A stretch of 64,000 nucleotides of DNA from Thiospirochaeta perfilievii (GCF_008329945.1 NZ_CP035807.1:3596001-3660000); one strand, 5' to 3'; numbered from the stretch's first letter, positions 1 to 9,354 are shown. Notes: generated by a model not told the origin, from the sequence alone. Program-made: numbers and translations.

Positions 1-142
1 GAAAATAGTGAATCATTGTAATAGTATTAAACTTTTCATTTATAATATCAAAAGAATCATATTCTATATTTAATAAGTAGGTTTGAATTTTAATATTTCT
101 TGCTTTAGCTATATTTTTAATTTTATTAAGAGCTATTTCAGA
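1..142 (-). pseudogene. Class I SAM methyltransferase fragment, cut by IS66 and by the window edge
   Basis: The minus strand is open from 142 to the left edge and reads SEIALNKIKNIAKARNIKIQ and onward to a FNTITMIHYF-like segment. This resembles the stretch of small class I SAM-dependent methyltransferases (TehB/Methyltransf_25 type) after the SAM-binding loop: 'SxxALxKAxxxAxxxNI', then an acidic strand, then 'FDxIxxxxxF'. The N-terminal half with the glycine motif is missing because the reading frame runs into the terminal repeat of the IS66 element at 144. The rest lies outside the window. Family assignment rests on a short match and is tentative. Confidence 0.45.
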
Positions 143-143
143 G

Positions 144-170
144 GTAACCGTCAATTTAGTATGCCCTTAA
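144..170 (+). repeat. Left terminal inverted repeat of IS66 copy 1
   Basis: It starts GTAACCGTCA and ends near TTAA. It matches the start of copy 2 at 2475 (GTATCCGTCA) and, inverted, the right end at 4753-4779. GTAA/GTAT-type ends are characteristic of IS66 elements. Confidence 0.7.
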
Positions 171-212
171 AAAAATAAATAAAATATTACACCCTTAAGT
201 CCGAGGGATAAT

Positions 213-518
213 ATGAAAAGTCGAAAGAGCCACGAAGAGTGGAAATTATTAGTATCAGAGTTCAATAAATCAGGCCAGTCAGTTGCAGCTTTTAGTAGAG
301 AAAATAACCTAAAAGCATCAACTTTTATTTATTGGGTTAAAATGTTCTCTATAAATACTGAAAAATCAAATTTGGTTAAGATAAAACCTAAAACGAGTAA
401 TTCTAAGAAAACTCATGATATTAAAATTATTGTTAATGATACAAAGATTGAGATCTGTGGAGTTATAAATTCAGATAAAATTAGTAAAATAATCGCTGTA
501 CTAATGGAAGTTAACTGA
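213..518 (+). CDS. tnpA: IS66 accessory protein TnpA (copy 1)
   Basis: A 101-residue basic protein with an N-terminal helix-turn-helix of the IS66 OrfA/TnpA type. The motif runs 'HEEWKLLVSEFNKSGQSVAAF...KASTFIYWVK' over about residues 7-43, and the C-terminal half ends in a small strand-rich segment. It is required with TnpB and TnpC for IS66 transposition, probably as a DNA-binding factor. The stop codon overlaps the tnpB start (ATG at 518), suggesting translational coupling. It is clearly related to but not identical with the second tnpA at 2543. Confidence 0.9.
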   Translation: MKSRKSHEEWKLLVSEFNKSGQSVAAFSRENNLKASTFIYWVKMFSINTEKSNLVKIKPKTSNSKKTHDIKIIVNDTKIEICGVINSDKISKIIAVLMEVN

Positions 519-865
519 TGTTTTTAGACCTAACTAAAATATCAATCTTCGTTCGCCCTGGATCAACAGATATGAGATCTCAGATTAATGGGTTATCAGT
601 TTTAGCTGAAAGTGAAATGAAATTAGATTCTGGTTCTGGAAGTTTATTTTTGTTTTGTAGCAAAAACAGAAAAAACTTGAAATGTATATACTGGGATAAA
701 AATGGTTTTGCAATGTGGCAAAAGAAACTCGAGAAAGATAAGTTCCCATGGCCACAAACGGCAGATGATGCAGAAGAGATAACTTTAGAACAATTAAAAC
801 TTCTATTGTCTGGTATAGATTTTTGGAAAGCCCATAAAGAAATATATTTTAAAGAGATGAATTAA
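518..865 (+). CDS. tnpB: IS66 accessory protein TnpB (Orf2, PF05717-like; copy 1)
   Basis: A 115-residue protein with the hallmark IS66 Orf2 motifs: 'VRPGSTDMRSQINGL' near the start, 'GSGSLFLFCSKNRKNLKCIYWDKNGF' in the middle and 'LLSGIDF' near the end. This is the usual length for the family. The protein is essential for transposition of IS66 elements but its biochemical role is unsettled. The tnpA stop and tnpB start overlap at 518; tnpC begins 42 bases downstream. It is intact and strongly similar to the second copy at 2836. Confidence 0.93.
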   Translation: MFLDLTKISIFVRPGSTDMRSQINGLSVLAESEMKLDSGSGSLFLFCSKNRKNLKCIYWDKNGFAMWQKKLEKDKFPWPQTADDAEEITLEQLKLLLSGIDFWKAHKEIYFKEMN

Positions 866-906
866 AAGGGTTTTATAATCTTTTATAAAATTGTAGTATT
901 TACTCG

Positions 907-2475
907 ATGGGCGGAATAAAAAAACAGGTAATCCCTGAAGAAATATCTACATATATTGAGTCTCTTGAAAACTCAAATAAATCTCTTGAAAATAGGGTTA
1001 AAATACTAGAAGAAGAGTTGCGTCTCGAAAGAGTAAAGAGATTTGGAAAATCTAGTGAAAAGGTTACACCTTTACAATCTGAATTATTTGATGAGTTTGA
1101 GCAAACCGCCTTGGATATAGAAGAAGAGGATGAACCTGAAGTTATATCTATTCCAGCATATAATAGAAAAAAGAAAGGTCGAAAACCTATAGATCCATCC
1201 CTACCTAGAAAACAAATCATTCACGATATATCAGAAGATGATAAACAGTGTGCTTGTGGATGTCAGATGGTTAAAATTGATGAAGTAGTAACAGAAAGGG
1301 TACAGATTATTCCTGAAAAGTCTTATGTAGAACAACATATAAGACCAAAATATGCCTGCAGGAATTGTGAAGGTTCAGGAGATGAAGATAAACCAACTTT
1401 TAGAGTTGCTCCTGCACCACCATCATTGATTTCAGGAAGTATAGTGACTGGTGGTCTTCTTGCTTACATCCATACAAATAAATTTTGTGATTACCTGCCA
1501 TTTTATCGGCAAGAGAAAAGATTTGAGAGGTATGGGATTCCGATAAGCAGACAGAATATGTCAAACTGGACTATAAAAGCTTATAGAAAATTAAAAGGTC
1601 TTAATGATATTATGAAAGATCACATAAAGACTGGTACATATCTTCAAATGGATGAAACAGTCCTCAAAGTTCATGGGGAAGTTGGTAAATTAGATTCTAG
1701 TAACTCTTACATATGGGTCACCTGTGGTGGGCCTAAAGACTCAAGTATAGCTCTCTATGAATATAATAGATCTCGAAGTTCAAAATATATTAAAGATTTT
1801 ACTGAAGGCTTTTCTGGGTTTTGTCAGTCAGATGGTTTCCCAGGTTACAATGCCGTTTTTAAAAATAGTGACAAAATAACACATGTAACATGTTTAGCAC
1901 ATTGTCGGAGAGAGCTTTACGATGCCTATAAAGCTTCTAAGCAACTAAATAAGTCTAATGTTGTAATTAATAAAATTCAAAAGATATATGTTGTAGAAAA
2001 ACAACTTAGAGATAAGAACCTCAAACCGGAAGAATTTGTAGCAGAAAGAAAGAAGTTAGCGACACCATTACTTGATAACCTAAAAGACTGGCTTGATAAA
2101 AAGGCTATAAATATTAGACCAGAAAGTAAATTGGGGAAAGCTGTAAAATATACATTAGGCCAATGGGATAAAATGATAAATTACCTTGATTGTGCAGAGC
2201 TTACTCCAGATAATAACGCTGCGGAGAGAGTGGTAAAACCACTTGTTATGGGTCGTAAAAATTTTTTATTTTCGGGTAGTCCTGAAGGTGCGGATGCATT
2301 ATGTTTTTTCTACTCTTTAATTGAAACGGCAAAATTAAATGATTTAAATCCATACGCATATTTAAAATGGTTATATGATAAGGCTCCATTATTACCAGAA
2401 GGCTCCTCATTAGAAGAATTAGCTCCATGGAAATGTGATCCAATAGAAGTTAATAAAATTATGTTACCTTCTTAG
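907..2475 (+). CDS. tnpC: IS66 transposase TnpC (copy 1)
   Basis: A 522-residue DDE transposase. An N-terminal coiled coil (residues 12-45) with a 'KRFGKSSEK' motif is followed by a Cys cluster (CACGC near 117, CRNC near 152) that probably binds zinc. The DDE core has Asp250 in LQMDE, Asp310 in CQSDG and Glu441 in NNAAERVVKP. The C-terminal 'NFLFSGSPEGA' is typical of IS66. The last two codons and the stop differ from copy 2: the TAG stop at 2473-2475 shares its G with the first base of the next element's terminal repeat. Possibly still functional as an enzyme, but its own right end is gone. Confidence 0.93.
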   Translation: MGGIKKQVIPEEISTYIESLENSNKSLENRVKILEEELRLERVKRFGKSSEKVTPLQSELFDEFEQTALDIEEEDEPEVISIPAYNRKKKGRKPIDPSLPRKQIIHDISEDDKQCACGCQMVKIDEVVTERVQIIPEKSYVEQHIRPKYACRNCEGSGDEDKPTFRVAPAPPSLISGSIVTGGLLAYIHTNKFCDYLPFYRQEKRFERYGIPISRQNMSNWTIKAYRKLKGLNDIMKDHIKTGTYLQMDETVLKVHGEVGKLDSSNSYIWVTCGGPKDSSIALYEYNRSRSSKYIKDFTEGFSGFCQSDGFPGYNAVFKNSDKITHVTCLAHCRRELYDAYKASKQLNKSNVVINKIQKIYVVEKQLRDKNLKPEEFVAERKKLATPLLDNLKDWLDKKAINIRPESKLGKAVKYTLGQWDKMINYLDCAELTPDNNAAERVVKPLVMGRKNFLFSGSPEGADALCFFYSLIETAKLNDLNPYAYLKWLYDKAPLLPEGSSLEELAPWKCDPIEVNKIMLPS

Positions 2476-2501
2476 TATCCGTCAAAACTATATGCCATTA
2501 A
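2475..2501 (+). repeat. Left terminal inverted repeat of IS66 copy 2
   Basis: It begins GTATCCGTCA and ends near CCATTAA, aligning with the left end of copy 1. It also supplies the last base of the stop codon of the upstream tnpC. Confidence 0.7.
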
Positions 2502-2542
2502 AATATTTTGAAAAGTGATTCATCCTCTATTTGGGAGGATTT

Positions 2543-2836
2543 ATGAAATCGAAATATACTTTAGAAGAAAGAAAACAATTAGTTATAGAACAACAAAAAT
2601 CAGGTTTAACAATAACAGAGTTTACTAAACAAAAAAATATTAAACAAACAACCTTTCAGAATTGGCTTAGGAGATTAAAAGAAACAGAGTCAGAAAAGTT
2701 TGTGAAAGTTAAATTGAAATCAGAGAAACCTTTAGAACCAACGCTGCTAATGATAAATAGTATTAAACTAGAGATTCCCGCCACAGTATCATCTTCAAAG
2801 ATAGCTCAGATTATTTCTGTGATAAGAGAGATATAA
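2543..2836 (+). CDS. tnpA: IS66 accessory protein TnpA (copy 2)
   Basis: A 97-residue IS66 TnpA with a helix-turn-helix ('LEERKQLVIEQQKSGLTITE...TTFQNWLRRLK'). I place the start at ATG 2543 because a strong GGGAGGA Shine-Dalgarno sequence lies just before it; the longer reading from TTG at 2531 would run through that ribosome-binding site. The stop overlaps the tnpB ATG at 2836. The role is as for copy 1. Confidence 0.88.
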   Translation: MKSKYTLEERKQLVIEQQKSGLTITEFTKQKNIKQTTFQNWLRRLKETESEKFVKVKLKSEKPLEPTLLMINSIKLEIPATVSSSKIAQIISVIREI

Positions 2837-3183
2837 TGATACTAGATTTTACAAACCTATCTATATATGTAAGACCTGGAGTAACAGATATGAGAAAACA
2901 AATAAATGGCTTATCTGTACTGACAGAAGACGAAATGGGAATGGATTCCGGTTCAGGAAGCCTTTTTCTATTTTGTAGCCGTAACAGAAAAACATTAAAG
3001 TGTATTTACTGGGATCGAAATGGATTCTGTATGTGGCAAAAAAAACTAGAAAAAGATAAGTTCCCATGGCCAATGACTGAGGAAGATGCTCAAGAAATAA
3101 CTTTTGAACAGTTAAAGCTACTTTTAGATGGTATTGATTTTTGGAAAGCCCATAAAGAAATAAAGTTTAAAGAAATGAACTAA
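2836..3183 (+). CDS. tnpB: IS66 accessory protein TnpB (Orf2; copy 2)
   Basis: A 115-residue IS66 Orf2 protein of exactly the same length as copy 1. It shares 'VRPGVTDMRKQINGLSVL', 'DSGSGSLFLFCSRNRK' and 'KDKFPWPMTEEDA'. It is coupled to tnpA through an overlapping start and stop and is followed 43 bases later by tnpC. It is intact. Confidence 0.93.
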   Translation: MILDFTNLSIYVRPGVTDMRKQINGLSVLTEDEMGMDSGSGSLFLFCSRNRKTLKCIYWDRNGFCMWQKKLEKDKFPWPMTEEDAQEITFEQLKLLLDGIDFWKAHKEIKFKEMN

Positions 3184-3226
3184 AGGGGTTTTATAATTAT
3201 TATTAAAATTGTAGAATTCTTTTGTA

Positions 3227-4756
3227 ATGACAGATATTAACAAGCAGGAATTACCTGAGGAAGTTTTAAAATATATAGATTCTCTTGAGAATAAGGTTAC
3301 TCTTTTAGAAGATGAACTTCGCTTATTAAGAAGTAAACATTTCGGCAAATCTAGTGAAAAGATGCCTCTTCAAAAAGAACTCTTTGAGGAGTTTGAAGAA
3401 ACTCCAATGGAAGAGGAGCCTGATGAAGAGATTATTGTTTCTGAATATAAAAAGAAAAAACCGGGAAGAAAGCCTATCAGTGATGAACTTCCAAGAAAAG
3501 ATATAATTCATGATATTTCAGAAGAAGATAAAAAATGTGCTTGTGGTCATGAGCTTGTGAAAATAGATGAGGTTGTAACTGAGAGAATTCAGGTTATACC
3601 TGAAAAAGTATATGTAGAGAGACATATAAGACCTAAATATGCTTGTAGAAACTGTGAAGGTTCTGGAGATGAAGAGAAACCAGTTTTCAGAATTGCTCCT
3701 GCAGCTCCATCATTAATACCCGGTAGTATAATAACAGCAGGACTTCTTGCTTATATCCTGACTAATAAAATTTGTGACTATCTTCCATTTTATAGGCAGG
3801 AAAAGAGATTTGAACGGTTTGGAATCCCAATAAGCCGACAAAATATGTCTAGTTGGACTATAAAAGCATATAAAAAGCTTCAAATACTTTATGATATTAT
3901 GAAAACCCACATAAAAACAGGTAATTATCTCCAGATGGATGAAACCGTTTTAAAAGTTCATGGAGAAGATGGGAAATTAGATTCAAGCAATTCATATATC
4001 TGGGTCTCCCGTGGAGGTCCAGTAGGCTCTGAAATTGTTTTATATGAATATAATAGATCGCGTAATGCCAATTATATAAAGGATTTCACACAAGGATTCT
4101 CCGGCTTTGTCCAGTCTGATGGATATCCCGGGTACGATAAAATATTTAAAGACAATGATGATATTATTCACGTAGGCTGTTTAGCTCATGCAAGGCGTGC
4201 TTTGTACGATGCTTATGTTGCTTCTAAACAGAAAAATAAGTCTAATGTTGTAATAAATAAGATCCAAAAGATATATAACGTAGAAAAAAAACTAAGGGCT
4301 AAGAATATGACTCCAGGTGAGTTTATTGCAGACAGAAGAAAGCAGGTTGAACCTCTTTTAGAAGACCTTAAAAAATGGTTGGACAAGAAGGCTGTAAATC
4401 TTCGACCAGAAAGTAAGCTCGGAAAAGCTGTGAAATATACTCTTGGACAGTGGGATAAAATCATTAACTATCTAGATTGTGCTGAACTAACTCCAGATAA
4501 TAATGCTGCGGAGAGAGTCGTAAAACCTATGGTTATGGGTAGACGTAACTTCTTATTTTCTGGAAGTCCTGAAGGAGCAGAATCTCTATGTTTTTTCTAC
4601 TCTATAATTGAAACTGCTAAACTTAATGGGTTAAATCCATACGCGTATTTAAAGTGGCTTTTTGAAAATGTAGTTTTACTTTCAGAAGGTGAATCGATGG
4701 AACACCTCACCCCTTGGAATTGTGATATGGTAGAAGTTAATAAGATTATGCTTTAA
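3227..4756 (+). CDS. tnpC: IS66 transposase TnpC (copy 2)
   Basis: A 509-residue DDE transposase with a coiled-coil N terminus, a Cys cluster (CACG near 104, CRNC near 141) and the catalytic triad Asp238 (LQMDE), Asp298 (VQSDG) and Glu429 (NNAAER). The reading frame ends at TTTAA 18-20 bases before the right terminal repeat, the normal IS66 spacing. It is slightly shorter than copy 1, mainly in the N-terminal coiled coil. All parts needed for an active element are present. Confidence 0.93.
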   Translation: MTDINKQELPEEVLKYIDSLENKVTLLEDELRLLRSKHFGKSSEKMPLQKELFEEFEETPMEEEPDEEIIVSEYKKKKPGRKPISDELPRKDIIHDISEEDKKCACGHELVKIDEVVTERIQVIPEKVYVERHIRPKYACRNCEGSGDEEKPVFRIAPAAPSLIPGSIITAGLLAYILTNKICDYLPFYRQEKRFERFGIPISRQNMSSWTIKAYKKLQILYDIMKTHIKTGNYLQMDETVLKVHGEDGKLDSSNSYIWVSRGGPVGSEIVLYEYNRSRNANYIKDFTQGFSGFVQSDGYPGYDKIFKDNDDIIHVGCLAHARRALYDAYVASKQKNKSNVVINKIQKIYNVEKKLRAKNMTPGEFIADRRKQVEPLLEDLKKWLDKKAVNLRPESKLGKAVKYTLGQWDKIINYLDCAELTPDNNAAERVVKPMVMGRRNFLFSGSPEGAESLCFFYSIIETAKLNGLNPYAYLKWLFENVVLLSEGESMEHLTPWNCDMVEVNKIML

Positions 4757-4779
4757 CTGCCCAAGAAAATGACGGATAC
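4753..4779 (-). repeat. Right terminal inverted repeat of IS66 copy 2
   Basis: Read on the minus strand it begins GTATCCGTCA and ends GGCAGTTAA, matching the left repeats at 2475 and 144. It marks the right boundary of the IS66 block. Confidence 0.75.
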
Positions 4780-4781
4780 TA

Positions 4782-5000
4782 AAGAAAGAAGAAACATATT
4801 CATATATTGAACAGAGGGTCCGAGATGTGTCTTCTGGGGCTAATTTATTCTCAAAAGGATCAATGAATTTAATACACGATGCTTCTAATGGTGTTATGAG
4901 GGTTATTAATAATATGGCTAGGAATGCTTTATTTAAAGCTCATCTATCAAATTCACCAATAGTAGAAAAAGAGCATGTTCAGGCTGTTCTAAGTCGCTAA
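4782..5000 (+). pseudogene. C-terminal remnant of an ExeA/TniB-like AAA ATPase
   Basis: A frame of 72 codons opens immediately after the IS66 right end and stops at TAA 4998-5000. It contains 'EETYSYIEQRVRDVSSGAN', 'LFSKGSMNLIHDASNGVMRV', 'INNMARNALFKAH' and 'VEKEHVQAVL'. This is the pattern of the C-terminal lid of ExeA/TniB-type ATPases, which often partner DDE transposases. Walker A and B parts are absent. No start codon or ribosome-binding site precedes it, so it is a decayed end of a mobile-element helper gene whose 5' part was removed. Confidence 0.6.
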
Positions 5001-5017
5001 ACTTAGACATTAATTTT

Positions 5018-5043
5018 AAAGCGGGATTTCCCGCTTTATTTTT
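5018..5043 (+). terminator. Intrinsic terminator after the ATPase remnant
   Basis: A nine-pair stem AAAGCGGGA / TCCCGCTTT (5018-5026 with 5029-5037) with a tight loop is followed by ATTTTTT. It sits 18 bases after the stop of the ATPase remnant and so belonged to that gene. The stretch 5044-5135 holds no feature I can recognise. Confidence 0.7.
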
Positions 5044-5135
5044 TGCTTAAATTATTTCAGAAATGACAAATGATATATGATTACGGGAAATTAGAGTATT
5101 TAAAGCTATTATTTGTAACAGATTAGTTCGGGAAT

Positions 5136-6877
5136 TTATGCTATTTTAAATCGGGAATCAACATCATCAATCCATATAATTAGTTTTTTATCTTTAGTTT
5201 CTATTTCTTCTAATTTAGCCATAAAATAACAAAAAGAAATTAGACTGCTTTCCCCTTCACTTAAATTATATGCAACATGATCACCTCTTTTAATAACAAA
5301 TCTATAATTTCCTTCACCTTCTTCATGTTCAAGTTTTAAACTATTGTGACCAAAATAATTATTTAAATATTTATTTACTTGATCTGCACCTTTTTTCTCA
5401 TCTTTTGTTTGAGATTTTAACTCTTCAATCCTTCCAAGCTTTTCATTAATTTCTTGTTCGACTAATTCATATTTTTCATACAGCTCTTCATATTCTTTTT
5501 TAATTTTTCTATATAATCTTTTTCATTTTTGTAGTTTATAGAAGTGATGAAGTTATTAACTTCATTTTTTCTAAGAAGTTTACTAGCTAAATCTTGCTTT
5601 TGTGATAATGAATCTGATAAAGAATTACTTTCTGTAAATAATAAGTTAATTGATTTCTTTAACTCTGTAATTTCTTGAGTAAGATTTTTAAAAGGAAGTA
5701 ATTTTGTTTCTTTAAAAGTATTAACTACTCTAGATTCTAGCTGAGATACAACTTGATTTAATTCTTGATTGTAATTTTCTATATTTTTATTTAATTGATT
5801 GTAGAGTTTTAAATACTGATCATGATATGAGCTGTATAAGAGATTAATATCAATAAGTTCATATTTTTCTAGTTTTAAATTTTCTATAATTTTTATTTGT
5901 TTTTCTAGTTCATTAATTAATAATTCTGATTCTTTACTGAAATGTGAATCTAATTTTTCCCATAAATCTGAAGGCAAATCTTGACCACAAAATGCACATG
6001 AAGTTCTTTTCTTTTTATGGTGATCAATACCATCTTTGACCCATTTTTGTAATAGCGTATCGTTTAGTAAATCTTGTATCGCTTTTGTTGGGGTTATTTT
6101 CTTGCAGAGTAATTCTTTACATTCTTTAATATTATTACTTATATCAGTATCCGAAATATTTAATAATAGTATATCTTTCTTTATGTTTTCTTTTAATAAT
6201 TTCTTTTTCTCGTCTATTTCATCATCAGTTAATTTGATGTAGCTAGAATTTAATAATTCTTCTATATCATCTTTAATATTTCTTATTTGGTATGTTACCT
6301 TATTATATATCTTAGCATTTTCTTTTATTTCTTTTGCTTTTTGTTTTAAATTTGCTTCTAATTTAGATTCGTTTTGATTATATAACTTTTTTTTCTCAAT
6401 ATAAGCTTCATATTTAATATTTTTCTCTTCGTATAATCCTGAAGCAGGTTCTATTGTTCCTAGTTTTTTATTTAAAGATTCTATTTCTTTTTCAATTTCT
6501 TGATTTGTATCTCCTACTATAGCAAATGGTGAAATAGCTCCTTCTTCATCTATTAAGCATCTAAGATTTCTATTCACAAAATCTGAATTATATACTCTAA
6601 AATGATATTCATGATCCTCTATGTTATTTTGATTAAAGCTATTTCCATCACTAAATGTTAATTGAAACTCAGAATTCAAGTATTTTGGATGAACTTCTTT
6701 TTCTTCAAAGGAATTAAACACTCGAGATAATGTAGTTTTACCAGAATAGTTTCTTCCATAAAAAATATTTAACTTTTCGAAGTTAACTTTATTATTACCC
6801 TTATCTCTGACATGATCGTCCCAAACGAAGTTATTGTATATAGCAAAGTTTTTAATATAATCAATTTTACTTATCAT
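5136..6877 (-). pseudogene. RloC/PrrC-like AAA_13 ATPase with zinc-hook motif, frameshifted and truncated
   Basis: The N-terminal 471 codons (6877-5462) hold a Walker A motif GRNYSGKTT near residue 41, long coiled coils and a CAFCGQDL zinc-hook-like CxxC near residue 293. The frame then stops, but the -1 frame continues without a gap from about 5495 to a stop at 5136-5138. That part carries the ABC signature NLSEGESS and a Walker B-like 'IIWIDD', then breaks off into unrelated residues. Such ATPases (RloC family) act as stress- or phage-triggered anticodon nucleases or related effectors; the nuclease part cannot be shown here. As the outermost member of the leftward integron array, it has lost its attC and 3' end. 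The shift lies at A AAA AAG (5501-5495), a canonical slippery heptamer. Confidence 0.7.
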
Positions 6878-6961
6878 TTTTATTCCTGTTTAAAATATTT
6901 TATTATGCTTTCAACTTTCTGTATACTAATAAATAATTAATTATCGTATTGAAGTATGTTT

Positions 6962-9354
6962 AACGCCCATTTAACCTGCCGATTCGTCACGGAGTGTTGG
7001 CGTGATTTTTGAATGGAGGGACGATTAGTCCTGGAATGGCTGAAAGCAAAAATCATGACAAAGAATCGGACTGGTTCAAATGTTTGTTATGTAGCGCCCC
7101 CAGTTTTGAAATAAGGGGTCTATAAACCCTATTTCAGAAGATTCCTGACGGAGTAAAACTTTGTTGAAGCCGTTAGGCTGAACCCTGCCTGACCGGATCA
7201 TATCATGTAATTATTAAAATAACCAAAGGTAAAAGTTTTGATTTACAGTCCCCTATTTTTCCTTTTTTTATTTTTTTAATATGTTTTAAAATCTCAAATT
7301 TTTACCAGTTAGAATCTGATTATACCCCAATTTAACATTGAGTCGCAAAAGTGCCTACATAACGTCCATTTAACCTGCCGATTCGTCACGGAGTGTTGGC
7401 GTGATTTTTGAATGGAGGGACGATTAGTCCTGGAATGGCTGAAAGCAAAAATCATGACAAAGAATCGGACTGGTTCAAATGTTTGTTATGTAGCGCCCCC
7501 AGTTTTGAAATAAGGGGTCTATAAACTCTATTTCAGAAGATTTCTGACGAAGTAAAACTTTGTTGAAGCCGTTAGGCTGAACCCTGGCTGACCGGATCAT
7601 ATCATGTAATTATTAAAATAACCAAAGGTAAAAGTTTAGACTTACAGTCCCCTCTTTTTCCTTTTTTTATTTTTTTAATATGTTTTAAAATCTCAATTTT
7701 TTACCAGTTAGAATCTGATTATACCCCAATTTAACATTGAGTCGCAAAAGTGCCTACATAACGCCCATTTAACCTGCCGATTCGTCACGGAGTGTTGGCG
7801 TGATTTTTGAATGGAGGGACGATTAGTCCTGGAATGGCTGAAAGCAAAAATCATGACAAAGAATCGGACTGGTTCAAATGTTTGTTATGTAGCGCCCCCA
7901 GTTTTGAAATAAGGGGTCTATAAACCCTATTTCAGAAGATTCCTGACGGAGTAAAACTTTGTTGAAGCCGTTAGGCTGAACCCTGCCTGACCGGATCATA
8001 TCATGTAATTATTAAAATAACCAAAGGTAAAAGTTTTGATTTACAGTCCCCTATTTTTCCTTTTTTTATTTTTTTAATATGTTTTAAAATCTCAAATTTT
8101 TACCAGTTAGAATCTGATTATACCCCAATTTAACATTGAGTCGCAAAAGTGCCTACATAACGCCCATTTAACCTGCCGATTCGTCACGGAGTGTTGGCGT
8201 GATTTTTGAATGGAGGGACGATTAGTCCTGGAATGGCTGAAAGCAAAAATCATGACAAAGAATCGGACTGGTTCAAATGTTTGTTATGTAGCGCCCCCAG
8301 TTCTAAAATAAGGGGTCTATAAACCCTATTTCAGAAGATTTCTGACGAAGTAAAACTTTGTTGAAGCCGTTAGGCTGAACCCTGCCTGACCGGATCATAT
8401 CATGTAATTATTAAAATAACCAAAGGTAAAAGTGTAGACTTACAGTCCCCTATTTTTCCTTTTTTTATTTTTTTAATATGTTTTAAATCTCAATTTTTTA
8501 CCAGTTAGAATCTGATTATACCCCAATTTAACATTGAGTCGCAAAAGTGCCTACATAACGCCCATTTAACCTGCCGATTCGTCACGGAGTGTTGGCGTGA
8601 TTTTTGAATGGAGGGACGATTAGTCCTGGAATGGCTGAAAGCAAAAATCATGACAAAGAATCGGACTGGTTCAAATGTTTGTTATGTAGCGCCCCCAGTT
8701 CTAAAATAAGGGGTCTATAAACCCTATTTCAGAAGATTTCTGACGAAGTAAAACTTTGTTGAAGCCGTTAGGCTGAACCCTGCCTGACCGGATCATATCA
8801 TGTAATTATTAAAATAACCAAAGGTAAAAGTTTAGACTTACAGTCCCCTATTTTTCCTTTTTTTGTTTTTTTAATATGTTTTAAAATCTCAATTTTTTAC
8901 CAGTTAGAATCTGATTATACCCCAATTTAACATTGAGTCGCAAAAGTGCCTACATAACGTCCATTTAACCTGCCGATTCGTCACGGAGTGTTGGCGTGAT
9001 TTTTGAATGGAGGGACGATTAGTCCTGGAATGGCTGAAAGCAAAAATCATGACAAAGAATCGGACTGGTTCAAATGTTTGTTATGTAGCGCCCCCAGTTT
9101 TGAAATAAGGGGTCTATAAACCCTATTTCAGAAGATTTCTGACGAAGTAAAACTTTGTTGAAGCCGTTAGGCTGAACCCTGCCTGACCGGATCATATCAT
9201 GTAATTATTAAAATAACCAAAGGTAAAAGTTTAGACTTACAGTCCCCTCTTTTTCCTTTTTTTATTTTTTTAATATGTTTTAAAATCTCAATTTTTTACC
9301 AGTTAGAATCTGATTATACCCCAATTTAACATTGAGTCGCAAAAGTGCCTACAT
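6962..9354 (-). repeat. Six tandem copies of a 399-bp gene-less integron cassette
   Basis: Units start at 6962, 7361, 7760, 8159, 8557 and 8956 (398-399 bp each). Each consists of a ~130-bp attC (outer arms ATAAC/GTTAT, inner CATTTAAC/GTTCAAATG, stem CCGATTC/GAATCGG, tip GGAC-GATTA-GTCC) and a ~265-bp body. The body has no conserved reading frame. It carries a promoter-like pair near the cassette's 5' end, a hairpin formed by GAAATA..GGG and CCC..TATTTC, and a GTTAGGC..GCCTGAC inverted pair. Units differ by a few substitutions and fall into subtypes: units 1 and 3 match, units 4 and 5 are alike. Confidence 0.85.
7319..7348 (-). promoter_or_regulatory. Promoter-like pair inside the 399-bp cassette (representative copy)
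   Basis: On the minus strand TTGCGA (7348-7343) and TATAAT (7324-7319) are separated by 18 bases. The same pair is found in the other copies, always at the cassette's 5' end and pointing leftwards, in the cassette reading direction. It could start a short RNA through the body and attC, or drive the next cassettes. Confidence 0.5.

Larger units (their letters stand above)
144..2474 (+). mobile_element. IS66-family insertion sequence, copy 1, right end missing
   Basis: This element has the three-gene tnpA-tnpB-tnpC layout of IS66. It begins with a terminal repeat at 144-170 (GTAACCGTCA...). No matching right repeat follows tnpC: the sequence passes directly into the left repeat of a second element at 2475. 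The right end was therefore lost or replaced. No 8-bp target duplication is seen: the 8 bases before 144 (tttcagag) differ from the 8 after 4779 (taaagaaa). Confidence 0.85.
2475..4779 (+). mobile_element. IS66-family insertion sequence, copy 2, complete
   Basis: This is a second and distinct IS66 element in the same orientation, with tnpA, tnpB and tnpC all intact. It is bounded by a left repeat at 2475-2501 and an inverted right repeat at 4753-4779. Its proteins are close homologues of copy 1 but differ throughout, so this is not a recent duplication. It appears to have landed in, or recombined with, the right end of copy 1. Confidence 0.9.

Noticed and set aside
136-4787. 8-bp target duplication around the IS66 block
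   Set aside because: The flanks tttcagag and taaagaaa do not match.
6962-9354. 41-codon frame inside each 399-bp cassette
   Set aside because: It lacks a ribosome-binding site, is stopped by TAG in the units at 8159 and 8557, and is shifted by an extra C at 13442.
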